A model generated the notes under the pieces. That model made no database searches. It was not told where the DNA came from and saw only the letters and a program-made list of their open reading frames with translations. The position numbers and the translations under genes were made by a program. From assembly GCA_018389105.1 (NCBI GenBank), contig JACATO010000092.1, positions 1,294,842 to 1,358,841 on the forward strand: a DNA stretch of 64,000 nucleotides. Direction: 5' to 3'. Below, one piece after another: positions 50,501-64,000 of the stretch. The stretch comes from Nautilus pompilius. Taxonomy: Eukaryota; Mollusca; Cephalopoda; Nautilida; Nautilidae. Numbering within the stretch: position 1 is the stretch's first letter; each line of letters begins with the position of its first letter.

Positions 50501-53500
50501 TATTTTCTGAAATGTTGCTCGTTTATATCTTCTGAGCTAAAGCACTTTCATAAATACTTCAATAATGCAAGTTTACATCCTCTGAACTGGTGCTTGTTTA
50601 TAACTTTTAAACTAATGCTCTTTTAAATCTTTTGAACTGAAGCACCTTTGTATCTTCTGAACTCTGGAACGTGTAACGCTTCTGAACTGATGTAATTTTA
50701 TAATTTCTTAGCTGATGTACGTTTACTACTTCTGAGCTAAAGTAAGTTTATATATTCTGCACTGATATTGGTTTCTAATTTCAGAATTGATGCTCCTTTA
50801 TATCTTATGATCTGTAGCTCGTTATAATTTCGAAACTAATATACGTTTATAACTTCTTCTGACAGATGCTCCTTTATAACTCTAAAACTGATACTTGTTT
50901 ATAACTTTTCAACTATGCACGTTTATAAATTCCTTCAGTGATGCTCGTTTTAATCATTCAGAACTTATGCACGGTTATAACATTTGAACTGTAGCTACAT
51001 CGTATCTTCTGTACAGATGTTCATTTATATTTTCTGAATTGTTGCTTGTTTATATCTTCTGAGCTAAAGCACTTTCATAAATACTTCAATAATGCAAGTT
51101 TACATCCTCTGAACTGGTGCTTGTTTATAACTTTTAAACTAATGCTCTTTTAAATCTTTTGAACTGAAGCACCCTTGTATCTTCTGAACTCTGGAACGTG
51201 TAACGCTTCTGATCTGATGTAATTTTATAACTTCTTAGCTGATGTACGTTTACAACTTCTGAGCTAAAGTAAGTTTATATATTCTGCACTGATATTGGCT
51301 TCTCATTTCAGAATTGATGCCCCTTTATATCTTATGATCTGTAGCTCGTTATAATTTCGAAACTAATATACGTCTATAACTTCTGAACTTATGCACGTAT
51401 ATAACTTTTGAACAGATGCTCATTTCATACTTTTGAACTGATGCTCCTTTATAACTTTTGAACTTATGCACGTTTATAAATTCCTTCAGTGATGCTCGTT
51501 TATCAAATCAGAACTTATGCACGGTTATAACATTTGAACTGTAGCTACATCGTATCTTCTGTACAGATGTTCATTTATATTTTCTGAATTGTTGCTTGTT
51601 TATATCTTCTGAGCTAAAGCACTTTCATAAATACTTCAATAATGCAAGTTTACATCCTCTGAACTGGTGCTTGTTTATAACTTTTAAACTAATGCTCTTT
51701 TAAATCTTTTGAACTGAAGCACCTTTGTATCTTCTGAACTCTGGAACGTGTAACGCTTCTGAACTGATGTAATTTTATAATTTCTTAGCTGATGTACGTT
51801 TACTACTTCTGAGCTAAAGTAAGTTTATATATTCTGCACTGATATTGGTTTCTAATTTCAGAATTGATGCCCCTTTATATCTTATGATCTGTAGCTCGTT
51901 ATAATTTCGAAACTAATATACGTTTATAACTTCTGAACTTATGCACGTATATAACTTTTAAACAGATGCTCATTTCATACTTTTGAACTGATGCTCCTTT
52001 ATAACTTATAAACTAATACTTGTTTATAACTTTTGAACTTATGCACGTTTATAAATTCCTTCAGTGATGCTCGTTTATCAATTCAGAACTTATGCACGGT
52101 TATAACGTTTGAACTGTTGCTACATCTTATCGTCTGTACAGATGTTCATTTATATTTACTGAATTGTTGCTCGTTTATAACTTCTGAGCTAAAGCACTTT
52201 CATAAATACTTCAATAATGCAAGTTTACATCCTCTGAACTGGTGTCTGTTTATAACTTTTAAACTAATGCTCTTTTAAATCTTTTGAACTGAAGCACCTT
52301 TGTATCTTCTGAACTCTGGAACGTGTAATGCTTCTGAACTGATGTAATTTTATAATTTCTTAGCTGATGTACGTTTACTACTTCTGAGCTAAAGTAAGTT
52401 TATATATTCTGCACTGATATTGGTTTCTAATTTCAGAATTGATGCCCCTTTATATCTTATGATCTGTTGCTCGTTATAATTTCGGAACTAATATACGTTT
52501 ATAACTTCTGAACTTATGCACGTATATAACTTTTGAACAGATGCTCATTTCATACTTTTGAACTGATGCTCCTTTATAACTTCTAAACTAATACTTGTTT
52601 ATAACTTTTGAACTTATGCACGTTTATAAATTCCTTCAGTGATGCTCGTTTATCAATTCAGAACTTATGCACGGTTATAACGTTTGAACTGTTGCTACAT
52701 CGTATCGTCTGTACAGATGTTCATTTATATTTACTGAATTGTTGCTCGTTTATAACTTCTGAGCTAAAGCACTTTCATAAATACTTCAATAATGCAAGTT
52801 TACATCCTCTGAACTGGTGTCTGTTTATAACTTTTAAACTAATGCTCTTTTAAATCTTTTGAACTGAAGCACCTTTGTATCTTCAGAACTCTGAAACGTG
52901 TAACACTTCTGATCTGATGTACTTTTTATACTTCTTAGCTGATGTACGTTTACAACTTCTGAGCTAAAGTAAGTTTATATATTCTGCACTGATATTGGCT
53001 TCTACTTTCAGAATTGATGCCCCTTTATATCTTATGATCTGTTGCTCGTTATAATTTTCGAAACTAATATACGTTTATAACTTCTGAACTTATGCACGTA
53101 TATAACGTTTGAACAGATGCTCATTTCATACTTTTGAACTGATGCTCCTTTATAACTTCTAAACTGATACTTGTTTATAACTTTTGAACTTATGCACGTT
53201 TATAAATTCCTTCAGTGATGCTCGTTTATCAATTCAGAACTTATGCACGGTTATAACGTTTGAACTGTTGCTACATCGTATCGTCTGTACAGATGTTCAT
53301 TTATATTTTCTGAATTGTTGCTCGTTTATAACTTCTGAGAGAAAGCACTTTCATAAATACTTCAATAATGCAGGTTTACATCCTCAGAACTGGTGCCTGT
53401 TTATAACTTTTAAACTAATGCTCTTTTAAATCTTTTAAACTGAAGCACCTTTGTATCTTCAGAACTCTGAAACGTGTAACACTTCTGATCTAATGTACTT

Positions 53501-56500
53501 TTATAACTTCTTAGCTGATGTACGTTTACAACTTCTGAGCTAAAGTAAGTTTATATATTCTGCACTGATATTGGCTTCTAATTTCAGAATTGATGCCCCT
53601 TTATATCTTATGATCTGTTGCTCGTTATAATTTCGGAACTAATATACGTTTATAACTTCTGAACTTATGCACGTATATAACGTTTGAACAGATGCTCATT
53701 TCATACTTTTGAACTGATGCTCCTTTATAACTTCTAAACTGATACTTGTTTATAACTTTTGAACTTATGCACGTTTATAAATTCTTCAGTGATGCTCGTT
53801 TATCAATTCAGAACTTATGCACGGTTAAAACATTTGAACTGTAGCTACATCGTATCTTCTATACTGATGTTCATTTATATTTTCTGAATTGTTGCTCGTT
53901 TATAACTTCTGAGCTAAAGCACTTTCATAAATACTTCAATAATGCAAGTTTACATCCTCTGAACTGGTGCCTGTTTATAACTTTTAAACTAATGCTCTTT
54001 TAAATCTTTTGAACTGAAGCACCTTTGTATCTTCTGAACTCTGGAACGTGTAACGCTTCTGATCTGATGTAATTTTATAACTTCTTAGCTGATGTACGTT
54101 TACAACTTCTGAGCTAAAGTAAGTTTATATATTCTGCACTGATATTGGCTTCTCATTTCAGAATTGATGCTCCTTTATATCTTATGATCTGTTGCTTGTT
54201 ATAATTTCGGAACTAATATACGTTTATAACTTCTGAACTTATGCACGTATATAACGTTTGAACAGATGCTCATTTCATACTTTTGAACTGATGCTCCTTT
54301 ATAACTTCTAAACTGATACTTGTTTATAACTTTTGAACTTATGCACGTTATAAAATTCCTTCAGTGATGCTCGTTTATCAATTCAGAACTTATGCACGGT
54401 TATAACGTTTGAACTGTTGCTACATCGTATCGTCTGTACAGATGTTCATTTATATTTTCTGAATTGTTGCTCGTTTATAACTTCTGAGCTAAAGCACTTT
54501 CATAAATACTTCAATAATGCAAGTTTACATCCTCTGAACTGGTGCCTGTTTATAACTTTTAAACTAATGCTCTTTTAAATCTTTAGAACTGAAGCACCTT
54601 TGTATCTTCTGAACTCTGGAACCTGTAACGCTTCTGATCTGATGTAATTTTATAACTTCTTAGCTGATGAACGTTTACAACTTCTGAGCTAAAGTAAGTT
54701 TATATATTATTTACTGATATTGGCCTCTAATTTCAGAATTGATGCTCCTTTATATCTTATGATCTGTTGCTCGTTATAATTTCCGAACTAATGTACGTTT
54801 ATAACTTCTGAACTTATGCACGTATATAACGTTTGACCAGATGCTCATTCATACTTTTGAACTGATGCTCCTTTATAACTTCTAAACTGATACTTGTTTA
54901 TAACTTTTGAACTTATGCACGTTTATAAATTCTTCAGTGATGCTCGTTTATCAATTCAGAACTTATGCACGGTTAAAACATTTGAACTGTAGCTACATCG
55001 TATCTTCTGTACAGATGTTCATTTATATTTTCTGAATTGTTGCTCGTTTATAACTTCTGAGCTAAAGCACTTTCATAAATACTTCAATAATGCAAGTTTA
55101 CATCCTCTGAACTGGTGCTTGTTTATAACTTTTAAACTAATGCTCTTTTAAATCTTTTGAACTGAAGCACCTTTGTATCTTCTGAACTCTGGAACGTGTA
55201 ACGCTTCTGATCTGATGTAATTTTATAACTTCTTAGCTGATGTACGTTTACAACTTCTGAGCTAAAGTAAGTTTATATATTCTGCACTGATATTGGCTTC
55301 TAATTTCAGAATTGATGCCCCTTTATATCTTATGATCTGTTGCTTGTTATAATTTCGAAACTAATATACGTTTATAACTTCTGAACAGATGCTCCTTTAT
55401 AACTTCTAAACTGATACTTGTTTATAACTTTTCAACTTATGCACGTTTATAAATTCCTTCAGTGATGCTCGTTTATCAATTCAGAACTTATGCACGGTTA
55501 AAACATTTGAACTGTAGCTACATCGTATCTTCTGTACTGATGTTCATTTATATTTTCTGAATTGTTGCTCGTTTATAACTTCTGAGCTAAAGCACTTTCA
55601 TAAATACTTCAATAATGCAAGTTTACATCCTCTGAACTGGTGCTGTTTATAACTTTTAAACTAATGCTCTTTTAAATCTTTTGAACTGAAGCACCTTTGT
55701 ATCTTCTGAACTCTGGAACGTGTAACGCTTCTGATCTGATGTAATTTTTATAACTTCTTAGCTGATGTACGTTTACAACTTCTGAGCTAAAGTAAGTTTA
55801 TATATTCTGCACTGATATTGGCTTCTCATTTCAGAATTGATGCTCCTTTATATCTTATGATCTGTTGCTCGTTATAATTTCGGAACTAATATACGTTTAT
55901 AACTTCTGAACTTATGCACGTATATAACGTTTGAACAGATGCTCATTTCATACTTTTGAACTGATGCTCCTTTATAACTTCTAAACTGATACTTGTTTAT
56001 AACTTTTGAACTTATGCACGTTTATAAATTCCTTCAGTGATGCTCGTTTATCAATTCAGAACTTATGCACGGTTATAACGTTTGAACTGTTGCTACATCG
56101 TATCGTCTGTACAGATGTTCATTTATATTTTCTGAATTGTTGCTCGTTTATAACTTCTGAGCTAAAGCACTTTCATAAATACTTCAATAATGCAAGTTTA
56201 CATCCTCTGAACTGGTGCCTGTTTATAACTTTTAACTAATGCTCTTTTAAATCTTTTAAACTGAAGCACCTTTGTATCTTCTGAACTCTGGAAACGTGTA
56301 ACGCTTCTGATCTGATGTAATTTTATAACTTCTTAGCTGATGTACGTTTATAACTTCTGAGCTAAAGTAAGTTTATATATTTACTGATATTGGCTTCTAA
56401 TTTCAGAATTGATGCTCCTTTATATCTTATGATCTGTTGCTCGTTATAATTTCGGAACTAATATACGTTTATAACTTCTGAACTTATGCACGTATATAAC

Positions 56501-59500
56501 GTTTGAACCAGATGCTCATTTCATACTTTTGAACTGATGCTCCTTTATAACTTCTAAACTGATACTTGTTTATAACTTTTGAACTTATGCACGTTTATAA
56601 ATTCTTCAGTGATGCTCGTTTATCAATTCAGAACTTATGCACGGTTAAAACATTTGAACTGTAGCTACATCGTATCTTCTGTACAGATGTTCATTTATAT
56701 TTTCTGAATTGTTGCTCGTTTATAACTTCTGAGCTAAAGCACTTTCATAAATACTTCAATAATGCAAGTTTACATCCTCTGAACTGGTGCTTGTTTATAA
56801 CTTTTAAACTAATGCTCTTTTAAATCTTTTGAACTGAAGCACCTTTGTATCTTCTGAACTCTGGAACGTGTAACGCTTCTGATCTGATAATTTTTATAAT
56901 TCTTAGCTGATGTACGTTTACTACTTCTGAGCTAAAGTAAGTTTATATATTCTGCACTGATATTGGTTTCTAATTTCAGAATTGATGCTCCTTTATATCT
57001 TATGATCTGTAGCTCGTTATAATTTCGAAACTAATATACGTTTATAACTTCTGAACAGATGCTCCTTTATAACTTCTAAACTGATACTTGTTTATAACTT
57101 TTCAACTTATGCACGTTTATAAATTCCTTCAGTGATGCTCGTTTATCAATTCAGAACTTATGCACGGTTATAACATTTGAACTGTTGCTACATCGTATCT
57201 TCTGTACAGATGTTCATTTATATTTTCTGAATTGTTGCTCGTTTATAACTTCTGAGCTAAAGCACTTTCATAAATACTTCAATAATGCTAGTTTACATCC
57301 TCTGAACTGGTGCCTGTTTATAACTTTTAAACTAATGCTCTTTTAAATCTTTTGAACTGAAGCACCTTTGTATCTTCTGAACTCTGGAACGTGTAACGCT
57401 TCTGATCTGATGTAATTTTATAACTTCTTAGCTGATGTACGTTTACAACTTCTGAGCTAAAGTAAGTTTATATTTCTGCACTGATATTGGCTTCTCATTT
57501 CAGAATTGATGCCCTTTATATCTTATGATCTGTTGCTCGTTATAATTTCGAAACTAATATACGTCTTAACTTCTGAACTTATGCACGTATATAACTTTTG
57601 AACAGATGCCATTTCATACTTTTGAACTGATGCTTTTATAACTTTTGAACTTATGCACGTTTATAAATTCCTTCAGTGATGCTCGTTTATCAAATCAGAA
57701 CTTATGCACGGTTATAACATTTGAACTGTAGCTACATCGTATCTTCTGTACAGATGTTCATTTATATTTTCTGAATTGTTGCTCGTTTATATCTTCTGAG
57801 CTAAAGCACTTTCATAAATACTTCAATAATGCTAGTTTACATCCTCTGAACTGGTGCCTGTTTATAACTTTTAAACTAATGCTCTTTTAAATCTTTTGAA
57901 CTGAAGCACCTTTGTATCTTCTGAACTCTGGAACGTGTAACGCTTCTGATCTGATGTAATTTTATAACTTCTTAGCTGATGTACGTTTACAACTTCTGAG
58001 CTAAAGTAAGTTTATATATTCTGCACTGATATTGGCTTCTAATTTCAGAATTGATGCCCCTTTATATCTTATGATCTGTTGCTCGTTATAATTTCGAACT
58101 AATATACGTTTATAACTTCTGAACTTATGCACGTATATAACTTTTAACAGATGCTCATTTCATACTTTTGAACTGATGCTCCTTTATAACTTATAACAAT
58201 ACTTGTTTATAACTTTTGAACTTATGCACGTTTATAAATTCCTTCAGTGATGCTCGTTTATCAATTCAGAACTTATGCACGGTTATAACGTTTGAACTGT
58301 TGCTACATCGTATCGTCTGTACAGATGTTCATTTATATTTTCTGAATTGTTGCTCGTTTATAACTTCTGAGCTAAAGCACTTTCATAAATACTTCAATAA
58401 TGCAAGTTTACATCCTCTGAACTGGTGTCTGTTTATAACTTTTAAACTAATGCTCTTTTAAATCTTTTGAACTGAAGCACCTTTGTATCTTCTGAACTCT
58501 GGAACGTGTAACGCTTCTGATCTGATGTAATTTTATAACTTCTTAGCTGATGTACGTTTACTACTTCTGAGCTAAAGTAAGTTTATATATTCTGCACTGA
58601 TATTGGCTTCTATTTCAGAATTGATGCCCCTTTATATCTTATGATCTGTTGCTCGTTATAATTTCGGAACTAATATACGTTTATAACTTCTGAACTTATG
58701 CACGTATATAACTTTTGAACAGATGCTCATTTCATACTTTTGAACTGATGCTCCTTTTAACTAAAAACTAATACTTGTTTATAACTTTTGAACTTATGCA
58801 CGTTTATAAATTCCTTCAGTGATGCTCGTTTATCAATTCAGAACTTATGCACGGTTATAACGTTTGAACTGTTGCTACATCGTATCGTCTGTACAGATGT
58901 TCATTTATATTTTCTGAATTGTTGCTCGTTTATAACTTCTGAGCTAAAGCACTTTCATAAATACTTCAATAATGCAAGTTTACATCCTCTGAACTGGTGC
59001 CTGTTTATAACTTTTAAACTAATGCTCTTTTAAATCTTTTGAACTGAAGCACCTTTGTATCTTCAGAACTCTGAAACGTGTAACACTTCTGATCTGATGT
59101 ACTTTTATAACTTCTTAGCTGATGTACGTTTACAACTTCTGAGCTAAAGTAAGTTTATATATTCTGCACTGATATTGGCTTCTACTTTCAGAATTGATGC
59201 CCCTTTATATCTTATGATCTGTTGCTCGTTATAATTTCGAAACTAATATACGTTTATAACTTCTGAACTTATGCACGTATATAACGTTTGAACAGATGCT
59301 CATTTCATACTTTTGAACTGATGCTCCTTTATAACTTCTAAACTGATACTTGTTTATAACTTTTGAACTTATGCACGTTTATAAATTCCTTCAGTGATGC
59401 TCGTTTATCAATTCAGAACTTATGCACGGTTATAACGTTTGAACTGTTGCTACATCGTATCTTCTGTACAGATGTTCATTTATATTTTCTGAATTGTTGC

Positions 59501-62500
59501 TCGTTTATAACTTCTGAGCGAAAGCACTTTCATAAATACTTCAATAATGCGGGTTTACATCCTCACAACTGGTGCCTGTTTATAACTTTTAAACTAATGC
59601 TCTTTTAAATCTTTTAAACTGAAGCACCTTTCTATCTTCAGAACTCTGAAACGTGTAACACTTCTGATCTAATGTACTTTTATAACTTCTTAGCTGATGT
59701 ACGTTTACAACTTCTGAGCTAAAGTAAGTTTATATATTCTGCACTGATATTGGCTTCTAATTTCAGAATTGATGCCCTTTATATCTTATGATCTGTTGCT
59801 CGTTATAATTTCGGAACTAATATACGTTTATAACTTCTGAACTTATGCACGTATATAACTTTGAACAGATGCTCATTTCATCTTTTGAACTGATGCTCCT
59901 TTAAACTTCTAAACTGATACTTGTTTATAACTTTTGAACTTATGCACGTTTATAAATTCCTTCAGTGATGCTCGTTTATCAATTCAGAACTTATGCACGG
60001 TTATAACGTTTGAACTGTTGCTACATCGTATCGTCTGTACAGATGTTCATTTATATTTTCTGAATTGTTGCTCGTTTATAACTTCTGAGCTAAAGCACTT
60101 TCATAAATACTTCAATAATGCAAGTTTACATCCTCTGAACTGGTGCCTGTTTATAACTTTAAACTAATGCTCTTTTAAATCTTTTGAACTGAAGCACCTT
60201 TGTATCTTCTGAACTCTGGAACGTGTAACGCTTCTGATCTGATGTAATTTTATAACTTCTTAGCTGATGTACGTTTACAACTTCTGAGCTAAAGTAAGTT
60301 TATATATTCTGCACTGATATTGGCTTCTAATTTCAGAATTGATGCCCTTTATATCTTATGATCTGTTGCTCGTTATAATTTCGGAACTAATATACGTTTA
60401 TAACTTTCTGAACTTATGCATATATAACGTTTGAACAGATGCTCATTTCATACTTTTGAACTGATGCTCCTTTATACTTCTAAACTGATACTTGTTTATA
60501 ACTTTTGAACTTATGCACGTTTATAAATTCTTTCAGTGATGCTCGTTTATCAATTCAGAACTTATGCACGGTTATAACGTTTGAACTGTTGCTACATCGT
60601 ATCGTCTGTACAGATGTTCATTTATATTTTCTGAATTGTTGCTCGTTTATAACTTCTGAGCTAAAGCACTTTCATAAATACTTCAATAATGCAAGTTTAC
60701 ATCCTCTGAACTGGTGTCTGTTTATAACTTTTAAACTAATGCTCTTTTAAATCTTTTGAACTGAAGCACCTTTGTATCTTCTGAACTCTGGAACGTGTAA
60801 CGCTTCTGATCTGATGTAATTTTATAACTTCTTAGCTGATGTACGTTTACAACTTCTGAGCTAAAGTAAGTTTATATATTCTGCACTGATATTGGCTTCT
60901 AATTTCAGAATTGATGCTCCTTTATATCTTATGATCTGTTGCTCGTTATAATTTCGGAACTAATATACGTTTATAACTTCTGAACTTATGCACGTATATA
61001 ACTTTTGAACAGATGCTCATTTCATACTTTTGAACTGATGCTCCTTTATAACTTCTAAACTGATACTTGTTTATAACTTTTGAACTTATGCACGTTTATA
61101 AATTCTTCAGTGATGCTCGTTTATCAATTCAGAACTTATGCACGGTTATAACGTTTGAACTGTTGCTACATCGTATCGTCTGTACAGATGTTCATTTATA
61201 TTTTCTGAATTGTTGCTCGTTTATAACTTCTGAGAGAAAGCACTTTCATAAATACTTCAATAATGCAGGTTTACATCCTCAGAACTGGTGCCTGTTTATA
61301 ACTTTTAAACTAATGCTCTTTTAAATCTTTTGAACTGAAGCACCTTTGTATCTTCTGAACTCTGGAACGTGTAACACTTCTGATCTAATGTACTTTTATA
61401 ACTTCTTAGCTGATGTACGTTTACAACTTCTGAGCTAAAGTAAGTTTATATATTCTGCACTGATATTGGCTTCTACTTTCAGAATTGATGTCCCTTTATA
61501 TCTTATGATCTGTTGCTCGTTATAATTTCGAAACTAATATACGTTTATAACTTCTGAACAGATGCTCCTTTATAACTTCTAAACTGATACTTGTTTATAA
61601 CTTTTGAACTTATGCACGTTTATAAATTCCTTCAGTGATGCTCGTTTATCAATTCAGAACTTATGCACGGTTATAACGTTTGAACTGTTGCTACATCGTA
61701 TCGTCTGTACAGATGTTCATTTATATTTTCTGAATTGTTGCTCGTTTATAACTTCTGAGCTAAAGCACTTTCATAAATACTTCAATAATGCTAGTTTACA
61801 TCCTCTGAACTGGTGCCTGTTTATAACTTTTAAACTAATGCTCTTTTAAATCTTTTGAACTGAAGCACCTTTGTATCTTCTGAACTCTGGAACGTGTAAC
61901 GCTTCTGATCTGATGTAATTTTATAACTTCTTAGCTGATGTACGTTTACAACTTCTGAGCTAAAGTAAGTTTATATATTCTGCACTGATATTGGCTTCTA
62001 ATTTCAGAATTGATGCCCCTTTATATCTTATGATCTGTTGCTCGTTATAATTTCGGAACTAATATACGTTTATAACTTCTGAACTTATGCTATATAACTT
62101 TGAACAGATGCTCATTTCATACTTTGAACTGATGCTCCTTTATAACTTCTAAACTGATACTTGTTTATAACTTTTGAACTTATGCACGTTTATAATTCCT
62201 TCAGTGATGCTCGTTTATCAATTCAGAACTTATGCACGGTTATAACGTTTGAACTGTTGCTACATCGTATCGTCTGTACAGATGTTCATTTATATTTTTC
62301 TGAATTGTTGCTCGTTTATAACTTCTGAGCTAAAGCACTTTCATAAATACTTCAATAATGCTAGTTTACATCCTCTGAACTGGTGCCTGTTTATAACTTT
62401 TAAACTAATGCTCTTTTAAATCTTTTGAACTGAAGCACCTTTGTATCTTCTGAACTCTGGAACGTGTAACGCTTCTGATCTGATGTAATTTTATAACTTC

Positions 62501-64000
62501 TTAGCTGATGTACGTTTACAACTTCTGAGCTAAAGTAAGTTTATATATTCTGCACTGATATTGGCTTCTAATTTCAGAATTGATGCTCCTTTATATCTTA
62601 TGATCTGTTGCTCGTTATAATTTCGGAACTAATATACGTTTATAACTTCTGAACTTATGCACGTATATAACTTTTGAACAGATGCTCATTTCATACTTTT
62701 GAACTGATGCTCCTTATAACTTCTAAACTGATACTTGTTTATAACTTTTGAACTTATGCACGTTTATAAATTCCTTCAGTGATGCTCGTTTATCAATTCA
62801 GAACTTATGCACGGTTAAAACGTTTGAACTGTTGCTACATCGTATCGTCTGTACAGATGTTCATTTATATTTTCTGAATTGTTGCTCGTTTATAACTTCT
62901 GAGAAAGCACTTTCATAAATACTTCAATAATGCAGGTTTACATCCTCTGAACTGGTGCCTGTTTATAACTTTTAAACTAATGCTCTTTTAAATCTTTTGA
63001 ACTGAAGCACCTTTGTATCTTCAAACTCTGAAACGTGTAACGCTTCTGATCTAATGTACTTTTATAACTTCTTAGCTGATGTACGTTTACAACTTCTGAG
63101 CTAAAGTAAGTTTTATATATCTGCACTGATATTGGCTTCTAATTTCAGAATTGATGCTCCTTTATATCTTATGATCTGTTGCTCGTTATAATTTCGGAAC
63201 TAATATACGTTTATAACTTCTGAACTTATGCACGTATATAACTTTGAACAGATGCTCATTTCATACTTTTGAACTGATGCTCCTTTATAACTTCTAAACT
63301 GATACTTGTTTATAACTTTTGAACTTATGCACGTTTATAAATTCCTTCAGTGATGCTCGTTTATCAATTCAGAACTTATGCACGGTTTAAGTTTTGAACT
63401 GTGTTGCTACATCGTATCGTCTGTACAGATGTTCATTTATATTTTCTGAATTGTTGCTCGTTTATAACTTCTGAGAGAAAGCACTTTCATAAATACTTCA
63501 ATAATGCAAGTTTACATCCTCAGAACTGGTGCCTGTTTATAACTTTTAAACTAATGCTCTTTTAAATTTTTGAACTGAAGCACCTTTGTATCTTCTGAAC
63601 TCTGAACGTGTAACCTTCTGATCTGATGTAATTTATAACTTCTTAGCTGATGTACGTTTACAAACTTCTGAGCTAAAGTAAGTTTATATATTCTGCACTG
63701 ATAATGGCTTCGAATTTCAGAATTGATGCCCCTTTATATCTTATGATCTGTTGCTCGTTATAATTTCGAACTAATATACGTTTATAACTTCGAACTGTAT
63801 GCACGTATATAACGTTTGAACAGATGCCTCATTTCATACTTTTGAACTGATGCTCCTTTAATACTTCTAAACTGATACTTGTTTATAACTTTTGAACTTA
63901 AGCACGTTTATAAATTCTCAGTGGATCTCGTTTATAATTCAGAACTTTATGCACGGTTAAAACAGTTGAACTGTAGCTACATCGTATCTTCTGTACAGAT
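47548..64000 (+). repeat. Satellite array: 25-bp monomer arranged as a 23-monomer, 575-bp higher-order repeat
   Basis: The array runs to the window edge and continues beyond it. The 25-bp monomer opens TGATGCTC, has a core GTTTATAAC and closes TTCTGAAC. Neighbouring monomers differ widely, yet the same ordered set of 23 recurs every 575 bp with few changes. Unit starts, taken at the monomer carrying GATACTTG, fall near 47566, 48116, 48688, 49217, 49792, 50367, 50893, 51446, 52015, 52593, 53168, 53744, 54316, 54890, 55415, 55989, 56563, 57086, 57633, 58199, 58771, 59346, 59918, 60487, 61062, 61587, 62158, 62727, 63300 and 63876. Most units are 566-578 bp. Units near 525 bp lack monomers 21-22, and units near 550 bp lack one monomer. 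The first unit is more diverged, as expected at an array edge. Open frames of about 81 codons inside it are not genes. Confidence 0.97.
56563..59918 (+). repeat. Block of about six satellite units duplicated from 50367-53744
   Basis: The unit-length series 526, 553, 569, 578, 575, 576 starting at 50367 is echoed by 523, 547, 566, 572, 575, 572 starting at 56563. Diagnostic variants recur at matching places: tttatcaaatcag at about 51500 and 57687; the one-monomer fusion before 51446 and 57633; cttataaac/cttataac at about 52005 and 58190; and ctgaaacgtgtaacac at about 52890 and 59068. The offset is about 6.18-6.2 kb (11 units). Confidence 0.75.

Noticed and set aside
48705..61849. Twelve near-identical ORFs of about 77-85 codons beginning MNLCTFINSF or similar
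   Set aside because: They repeat at the 575-bp satellite period and are made entirely of 25-bp monomers. Because 25 is not a multiple of three, the frame simply drifts through the array until it hits a stop. There is no independent coding evidence.
47548..64000. CRISPR-like array
   Set aside because: Monomers are contiguous 25-bp tandem repeats with no unique spacers, in an animal genome. It is a satellite.

Overview
This window looks like an AT-rich, gene-poor stretch of an invertebrate (metazoan) nuclear genome. The evidence is long non-coding AT-rich DNA, microsatellites, and decayed copies of animal transposon families (hAT, mariner, Tc1-like, LINEs). A lophotrochozoan, perhaps a mollusc, is my best guess. 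That is an inference from the repeat content, not something the sequence proves. Nothing bacterial or viral is evident, and no complete intact host gene is visible.

Layout. At the left edge (17-191, minus strand) lies what appears to be the first coding exon of a host gene. It has a good splice donor and a TATA box about 115 bp upstream, and the rest of the gene lies outside the window. Positions 3373-7229 hold a decayed hAT transposon with matching terminal inverted repeats, a broken minus-strand transposase and a second, different hAT transposase fragment. From 7.2 to 29.8 kb the DNA is mostly AT-rich and unassigned. It contains a GA tract, a CA tract, two LINE reverse-transcriptase relics (15.6 kb and 27.1-27.4 kb), and an unrecognised two-frame ORF at 24.5-25.2 kb. 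Positions 29.87-32.85 kb hold a 5'-truncated LINE (endonuclease plus RT plus C-terminal zinc knuckle). Positions 34.07-35.67 kb hold a frameshifted copy of a cysteine-rich, multi-copy invertebrate protein family. Two decayed Tc1-like transposases lie near 36.8-37.3 and 44.3-44.9 kb. A structurally complete but dead mariner element, with near-perfect 24-bp inverted repeats and TA duplications, occupies 44974-46190.

From about 47.55 kb to the end of the window (over 16.4 kb) there is a single satellite array. Its monomer is 25 bp, and 23 diverged monomers form a 575-bp higher-order unit. About 29 units are visible. They include recurrent 525-bp (two monomers lost) and about 550-bp (one monomer lost) variants. 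A block of about six units recurs with the same diagnostic variants about 6.18 kb further on. This is the most striking structure in the window. The many 81-codon ORFs inside it are a by-product of the repeat and not genes.

The features do not form a pathway. They are mostly independent transposon insertions followed by a satellite domain.
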